Shown: positions 57,962 through 64,000 of the stretch, piece after piece
How the letters are laid out: each line of letters opens with the position of its first letter
How positions within the stretch are numbered: the first letter of the stretch is position 1
DNA from: Escallonia rubra
Taxonomy: Eukaryota > Streptophyta > Magnoliopsida > Escalloniales > Escalloniaceae
Assembly (NCBI GenBank): GCA_033065855.1
Contig: JAVXUO010000587.1
Span: 62,001-126,000 of the forward strand
DNA length: 64,000 nt
Direction of reading: 5' to 3'
The notes under the pieces: model-generated
The model's database searches: none
Told to the model about the DNA's origin: nothing
Seen by the model: the letters and a program-made list of their open reading frames with translations, nothing else
Made by a program: the position numbers and the translations under genes

Positions 57962-59640
57962 TGTTGCCGAGGAAAGATGGTTCGCATGCCACGTGAGGTG
58001 CCACAAAGGATGCAGTCTGCGTTGGCTTCCAAGTAGTCAAAGTGGGAGACAGCAAGGATGGAGTAAGGGCTGAGAGCAAGGCTCCCCAGACAGATCGCGA
58101 GGGCTGGCAGCGCCGCGCAGGCAGGGTGACGACGAACAGGGCCAGCGGTCGACAGTCCGTAGCGGGGGTGCAGCGTCAAGAGTCCGATGTCAGGGGTCCA
58201 AATGTGTTTCTCTCACTAGAACTCCAGAGAGAATGGATTTTAGAGAGAGAGAGTGAAATGTGGAAATGAGAGAGTCCCTCTTGAATAAGCTCCAGAATCC
58301 ACTATATATAGGCACAAATATGCGTGCGTGTCATCAGCCAACACGTGTCGTCCTCCAGGAGTGACACGTCGCCGTAGGGGGTCCTGCGGTATTGATCGTT
58401 CGTCGGATATGCCGGCCCCGAGTTCATGCCGCCCTGCCCTTGCAGCGTCCCTCTGCCTGTCTGAGGAGACTGACCACACTGCGGTAGCATGGTCAGAGCA
58501 GCCCGTTGCCCCAGCCTCCAGTCCAAGCCCTTACTGAATCCCACGAGATGCGTCAAGAGACGCGCGCCGAGATCCTGGCAGCGGTGAGGGTTGCCCCTGC
58601 AGCCAACTGCTAGGCGTGCTGGCCACGATGCCCTCCGAGGACCTGCTCCCGTCCCGGAGTGACTCGCGGTTCATTGCCCTGGCGGTGTCGATGATCAATG
58701 ATAACATGAGCGCACATGTTCAGCTTAGGGTCCGTGGCGAGGGGTCCTCGTGCCGGAGCACTACGAGCGGAGCCCCCCGTGAGTCCGTCGGGTGATTGTG
58801 CCGGCAATGGCCTTAGGGTTGTAAGCCCATCCTTGTTGCGAAGGCCGGAGCCTACGGTAGATTGTGCCAGCGAGGGCCGGAGCCCGTTGGTTGATTATGC
58901 TGGCGAGGGCCGGAGCCCCCGGTTGAGTGTGCCCGCGATGGCCGGAGCCCGTCGGTTGATTGTGCTGGCGAGGGCCGGAGCCCCCGGTTGATTGTGCCTG
59001 CGAGGGCCGGAGCCCGTCGGTTGATTGTGCTGGCGAGGGCCGGAGCCCCCGATTGATTGTGCCGGTGAGGGCATTAGGGTTGCGAGCACGTTCCGCGGCG
59101 AGGGCCGGAGCCTTGTCAGTTTGATTGAGCCGGCGAGGGCTTCATGGTTGCGAGCCCGTCCCGTCGCGAGGGCCGGAGCCCCGTCAGTTTGATTGAGCCG
59201 GCGAGGACTTCATGGTTGCGAGCCCGTCCCGCCACGAGGGCCGGAGCCCCGTCACTTTGATTGAGCCGGCGAGGGCATTAGGGTTGCGCGCCCGTCCCGC
59301 CGTGAGGGCCGGAGCCCCGTCACTTTGATTGAGTCGGCGACAGAGCGTTGCGCTACTGAAGATAGCGGGTGAGTGTTGTTGGAGCGCGAAGTCAGTGCCG
59401 CTCGGCAAGTTCCCCGCTTCGCAGGGCAATGGAGGCCGACCCCTTGGGGTGGCCGACCCCCTTGGGTGGCCGACCCCCTTGGGGGGAGCACACTTTCGAT
59501 CGCCGTCTGGATGCTCGAGGCGCTGAGTACTTTGACCGAGCAATCTTGTTGAGCGATGTTGACCACCAAATGGGTGACGTGTCGCGCCACTAGGATCTTT
59601 TAGCGGGCCCCGGGGTGCGGTCCAGAATAGGTTGTGAACA
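57962..59640 (-). mobile_element. Solo LTR (1.68 kb) with 5-bp target duplication
   Basis: The unit begins TGTTGCC and ends GTGAACA (TG...CA with short inverted ends), and TAGTG flanks both sides (57957-57961 and 59641-59645). On the minus strand a TATA box (CCTATATATAGTGG, 58313-58300) is followed by a CT-rich leader, as in an LTR read from 59640 toward 57962. No gag/pol or primer-binding site exists on either side, so this is a solo LTR left by recombination. GC content is much higher than the surroundings. Open frames inside (for example 59726-59184) are minisatellite translations. Confidence 0.75.
58858..59340. repeat. GC-rich minisatellite inside the solo LTR
   Basis: About six 32-33 base units built on GCGAGGGCCGGAGCCC plus GTTGATTGTGCT are followed by about four 67-68 base units built on GATTGAGCCGGCGAGG, GGTTGCGAGCCCGTCCCG and GAGGGCCGGAGCCCCGTCA. 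The longer unit looks like the short unit expanded by an extra 35 bases. Confidence 0.85.
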
Positions 59641-59787
59641 TAGTGTGTACTACAATACATACGATAATATATTATAATGTACACTACAGTATACTGTAGT
59701 ATGCTAGAATATACTATAGTGGCCACACTAGTATACTATGCTATGCCACTATAGCATATATGTATAGTATATATGCTATGCTATGCC

Positions 59788-60882
59788 TAGGGGTGGCAAT
59801 CACAACCCAAACCCGTTTACCCGCCCAAATCCGCCCACTTAAAAATTACCCAAACCCATCCATTTATATAATTGGGTATAAATGGGTCAAAGATTTTGCA
59901 ACCCACCAACCCATTGGTTTTTATGGTTTATAAATAGATGCCCATTTAACCATCAACACTTTTTTACAGTAATTTTTTACTTGTTTGACTAATAACTTTC
60001 CACGTAACTTAATTATATGTTCCTTAATTTCTCCCGGCTAATACCACACCCGTCCATTTCTTCTCTTTCCTCCCTGAGCAAGCCACCAAACCCGCCATCA
60101 CTCGCCGCCATCGTCATCTCCACTCACCCGTGACGTCCACTCACCTCAACTCACCCCGACGTCCACTCACCTCCACTCCTCATTGCCGCTTCGTCACCAC
60201 CATCGTCAATGCCGCCACTCCCCCGATATCCACATACGTAGTGGCTTCATCACCACCGGTGTCACTGCAGTGATTCATCACCACCGATATCACTGCAGCG
60301 ACGCCCTCACCTAATAATTCCGACGAAGGCATGGATCTTGGCTCAGATCTGGAAAGCCTTTGGGAGACAGATGATCGATCTTCAACCCGTGACGTTTGGA
60401 TCTGAAATAGTGGCGGTGACGTTTGTATTTGGGGTTGTGCGTTGAGGGTGGTGAGCTGGTCGCTAGGACCTTGAGTATCGGTGGTGGACGAAACAGCCGA
60501 TCTGATGGTCGATCGGCGATAAACTGGACGGAGCGACGTCGGGTAGCGGGGATCTAAGAGGGAGGGAGGGAAGGAGGAAAAGGGTAGGCAGCGAGGTTGC
60601 ATCCGAAGTGAGAAGCGGACGTGGCACCGGTAGAGGGGCAGCTACGGGCAAGGGGAGAGGGGCTGGGGGCGACGCCGGTCACCTGGCTCAGGCGACGTCG
60701 CCAGAAAAACGAAGGGCTGACTCGGACGGTGTAATGGGTGTAAATGGGTTAAACCAGCCCATTTAATAATTGACCCGGTTAACCAATAAATAAATGGGTC
60801 TATATGAGTAAGTCACCCATTTGATCCAAACCCATTTAATTCAATTCCCAACACAATCCACCCACCCATTTTGCCAGGCCTA
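59788..60882. mobile_element. hAT-like element with perfect 8-bp target duplication
   Basis: TAGGGGTGGCAATCACAACC at the left pairs with the inverted right end TAGGCCTGGCAAAATGGGTG. GCTATGCC flanks both sides exactly (59780-59787, 60883-60890). The element is 1095 bases and landed in the palindromic field. Subterminal AAACCCGTTTACCCGCCC / AAATGGGT words are typical of plant hAT elements. The interior (60050-60700) is CCACCG-rich with a minus-strand Ser/Pro-rich frame lacking any domain; it may be captured gene DNA. Confidence 0.85.
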
Positions 60883-60890
60883 GCTATGCC

Positions 60891-61320
60891 CATTACTGTG
60901 CCCATTCAGCTATACATTTCATCCGTAAGGTGGTTGCGAACAACTCATAAAATGTAAAGAGTAAGACTTTTGTACAAGATGAAGTGTTGTACATTGTAGA
61001 AGCGACAAATAAAATTTTTTCAACATTCATTTCTTTCTTAGTTACTCTTTTTCTTAAGCGTCATATGATCTTGATTTTTTGGGGTTCTTTTCCATTTTTA
61101 TTATGTTGTTACAATGGTTTTTACGGGAAATTTTGTGGGTATAATTGGCCCAAGTTTTGTAAACCTTATAAAACTAGAATATCAATTCTACATTTGTTAA
61201 ACCTTACCTAATTAATACACATGCTTATTAGGCCTTAAGTCTAACTATTAACACTTCAAAAGTAATTAAATATAACAAAATAAAATCTAACAAATGTGAA
61301 TACAAGAAACATTAACCAGT
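60891..61320. other. AT-rich spacer
   Basis: A short tail of the palindromic field is at the left; nothing else recognised. Confidence 0.5.
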
Positions 61321-61328
61321 AATACTTC

Positions 61329-61773
61329 GGGTTGATATCTACGAGGCGGGTTCGATTCGGTGGGTTTGTGGCTTGAAGATAAAGGATCTAGTTGAGATGG
61401 ATGAAGCCGACTCTCTTCGAGCTGCGGATCTTTCAGATCCGGCCTTGAGAAGACGCTCCACCTCAAGATCCGACCATAACCACGACAGTAATATAAACTG
61501 CCATTTCGTGCGGCCCTTGGGATTGATGCCTCGCTGCATCTCTTCCACCCCGTTACCATTCGATCTGGATTTTATAAATCCAACAGTGGTAATACTTATC
61601 CTTTCTGTGTTCTTGCAAGGCCATGTTGGCCACTTTAAATTCCAGAGTCAAGTTTCTACTTGTGCTCTTTTGTTGTACTTTTGGTACTCTATTTCCAGGG
61701 CAAGACGTTCGTTTGTGCCTTTAGGTTGTACTGTTCTCGTTTAGTTAATGAAGTTTTCTTTCGACCAAAAAAA
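61329..61773 (+). mobile_element. 5'-truncated LINE tail
   Basis: The stretch ends TTAATGAAGTTTTCTTTCGA then CCAAAAAAAA, a typical plant LINE 3' end. AATACTTC occurs immediately before (61321-61328) and just after the tail (61774-61781) as an 8-base target duplication. Only about 445 bases of 3' sequence remain. Confidence 0.7.
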
Positions 61774-61781
61774 AATACTTC

Positions 61782-62361
61782 AAAAATTTTAAAAATCTTC
61801 TTTCCTTTTACGGAAGCAAGACACAAAACGAACATGGCTTAATACTTAAAAGTATTTTTAAAGGATAGTTAAGAAATTAGTTTTAAAAAAAAAAAGAATC
61901 AAATCTAATATGACTAAAATTTTAAAAAGGACTTTAGGATATTGAAATAACAGTTTACTCTATAAACTAATTTTAAATTATATAACCTCAAATTTTAAAG
62001 TTCATCTCATCAACTGATTAAGTTACTAGGATTTAATGTGATTACTAGAGCATAAATAAACCTTAAATATAAAATCAAATAAAATAAAATAAAAACAAAT
62101 AGTACGTGTTAAAGAAAATAAAATCTGAGGATAAATATTATAGCTCATACCGTCCAAAACTGTTTTATATGCTCTTAATCAATAAGTGAACGTATTAGGA
62201 CTTAAGCATGGCTTTAATCACCTAAGTATGCTATATGATATGAATTCAATCGACAATTTACAGTCTATTTGAGGATAAGAACCATCATTATTTAATTATT
62301 TATCTTAATCTTTTACAAAGTTTGTATAAAATACGATCACACTTTCATGATAAGCTTCAAT
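61782..62361. other. AT-rich 3' flank of the TPS-b gene
   Basis: Very AT-rich and without recognised features. The part next to 62361 should contain the 3'UTR of the minus-strand TPS-b gene. Confidence 0.5.
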
Positions 62362-63864
62362 TCATCTGACTGCAAGAGGTTCAATCAACATAGATAAGAC
62401 ATGGTCTCGAGTCTCCCGGTCTTGTACACCAAACCCATCTCCGTTCTGGTAAATGAATTGTGCCACTCGCGCTATGTTAACTGTGCATTTGGCAAATGGT
62501 TGCAACGATGGTGGTTGGATCAAAAACTGATTGCTGACATTCTTCCATGTTTGCATTATGATGCTTCTAATGTGATCTCTAGCTACCTCCTCCGAAACAT
62601 TTGCTTCTTTCATGTAACACAGGATTGACGAAGAAGCATCCCCTCTCTCCAATTCCGCCTGCACTTGTTCAGGAAGCATAAAGTCATCTTAAAGAGCGAT
62701 TAAATGGCTTTGCCAATTTTTGGTAGCAATAGACGGTTTGTATGTTTTTAGGATTTAAAATGACGAATGTTATGCATAATATGTGTACATCTCACCGTAT
62801 CATGTTCGAATGAGAATGCACCATGTTTTGCATATATGTCGCAGGTCTAGTATGTAACCTACTTGTGACTGCCACACATTCACATTTTTCGTTAGCGTAA
62901 AGGGCACTTACTGCTGAAGTCCCTTGATCGTTGCAAAGTCGTATGATCAGTGAGGTATAATACACAAGATCATCCTGACTGCTCTTGTGAAGTTCTATAA
63001 GCTCCTCTGTTGGCTCAAGGGTGGCAGAGAAAAATGCGTGAAGAGATAGAACAGGGCCTGATGATGATATCCACCCGTTGTCTAAATACTCTTGCAGGGA
63101 TGGTGTGTAACCCTGATTATACCACTTTGCTTCCACTAGCAATGCTTTGCAAAAATTTGCCCACTGAGAAAAAAATATATATATTAAAGGCCATGTCTCA
63201 TTCTGAACTCGAATACTATCTGCAAGATAATAATCTCTAGTAGCTGCACATTATTTGACAAACGCTAGGAGGATTGAGCAAGTTACCCTTTTTGGCTAAC
63301 ATTTACCTGAGTGATTTCTTGAACAGAAGAAAAAAAAAAACAGACAGACAAACAAAAAAGAAAGAAAGAGAGGAAATAGGAAGGCTAAATGAGTTATGAG
63401 TAAGTACCACTTCTTGTAAATGAGGTAACACTGAGCTCCAACCCTTTTCCTTCTCCATTGCGCAAGCAATTTCTGCAGTAGTTTCACAGAGTGTGTGGAA
63501 ACAAATCTTCATGCACTCTGGTAGCATGTAAATCTCCTTGTTATCCCACCTGAAAGCCAATAATTTCATATATTCAAGATGGTCGATCTTTTGCCATAAT
63601 AAGGATACTAATTAAGAGAATGATGATTTGATTGTGAACGCTAACCTCTCGACAGCATTGGTGAATTGCTCTAATTCTTGCAGGGAACCATAAATGTCAT
63701 AGACGTCATCGAGTATTAGTATCAACTTGATGACTTTGGTTAGCCATTTTCTGAAACTTCCGCACTGTGGCTCAAATGCAACACCAACTGCCCACAAGTA
63801 GCTTTCAACTATTCTGTTTCTAGTAAAGCTCAAACTTTCCGAGATACCAAGATTTCTCCACCAC
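62362..63864 (-). CDS. Terpene synthase, TPS-b type, exons 4-7; 5' part beyond the right edge
   Basis: Exons at 63864-63646, 63549-63408, 63163-62912 and 62658-62362 join in frame to about 303 codons ending in a stop. They start at RWWRNLG and contain DDVYD, the first Mg-binding motif. The second metal site reads NDQGTSAAE across the last intron, with N, T and E kept. The blocks ESYLWAVGVAFEPQ, LPECMKICF and LVEAKWYNQGYTPSLQEYL are those of angiosperm TPS-b cyclic or acyclic monoterpene synthases, which use geranyl diphosphate in plastids. Exons 1-3, including any RRx8W motif, lie outside the window, so cyclising ability cannot be judged. No stops or frameshifts appear in the visible part. 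The subfamily differs from the TPS-g genes at the left. Confidence 0.85.
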
Positions 63865-64000
63865 CTAAATTTTTTTATGGAAATTAAACAGTGTTACCCA
63901 AACATTCAATGTTTTTGCCAAACATCTCTTGAAAAAACTAGGCCCTATCTCAGTTTCTTCCGAGATAAAAGAGATTCTTGCAGTGTAAGATAAGCATTTT

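Noticed and set aside
58858..59340. CRISPR-like regular repeats
   Set aside because: Units are contiguous with no unique spacers, GC-rich and in a plant nuclear LTR, so this is a minisatellite.
59184..59726. 180-aa open frame
   Set aside because: Runs through the GC-rich minisatellite and the end of the solo LTR; no domain.
60180..60602. 140-aa minus-strand frame as a gene
   Set aside because: Low-complexity Ser/Pro/Thr content inside a hAT-like element, and no domain.

Overview
The window is nuclear DNA from a flowering plant, most likely a core eudicot. The reasons are GT-AG introns, plant-only gene families (terpene synthases, NPH3/BTB, FAR1-type transposase relics), a plastid-derived psbM copy and dense plant transposon debris. 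Species cannot be fixed from the sequence; an asterid such as tea or kiwifruit is only a guess. No bacterial, CRISPR or tRNA/rRNA features were seen.

Left part (1-16,300): a monoterpene/sesquiterpene synthase cluster on the minus strand. One TPS-g-type gene is complete (12706-9527, 7 exons, 574 aa after splicing). Exon 1 of a close paralogue lies at 492-289 and runs off the left edge. A broken third copy (15543-14153) lacks its last three exons and has lost its DDxxD motif. An orphan promoter plus start codon sits near 8670, and an exon-5 relic on the opposite strand at 3141. Between them are a Pack-MULE-like element carrying an LRR receptor-kinase fragment, a CACTA end, a FAR1-like fragment, copia pieces and microsatellites. 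At the right edge (63864-62362) is the 3' half of a TPS-b-type synthase.

Middle part (16,300-50,600): gene-bearing DNA. It holds a FYVE zinc-finger protein with eight MIT-like helical repeats (31686-24345), an NPH3/BTB protein (39607-37399), a small 113-aa plant protein on the plus strand (42156-42594), and a 690-aa protein with eIF4B-like motifs (50568-43358). These look like single-copy housekeeping or regulatory genes with no obvious link to terpene synthesis. hAT-type elements (20353-23521, 32266-34138) and smaller repeats fill introns and spacers.

Right part (50,600-62,300): almost pure mobile DNA. It has two hAT-like elements with 8-bp target duplications, a Helitron-like family, a plastid insert (psbM) interrupted by a retroposon with a 15-bp target duplication, a palindromic CACTATAGTATAGTG repeat field, and a 1.68-kb solo LTR with a 5-bp duplication and a GC-rich minisatellite.

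I found no clear new biological system. The most informative items are the terpene synthase birth-and-death history, the Pack-MULE capture, the micro-inverted pseudogene and the nested transposon stack. All exon limits come from reading splice sites and reading frame by eye; no alignment or search was run.
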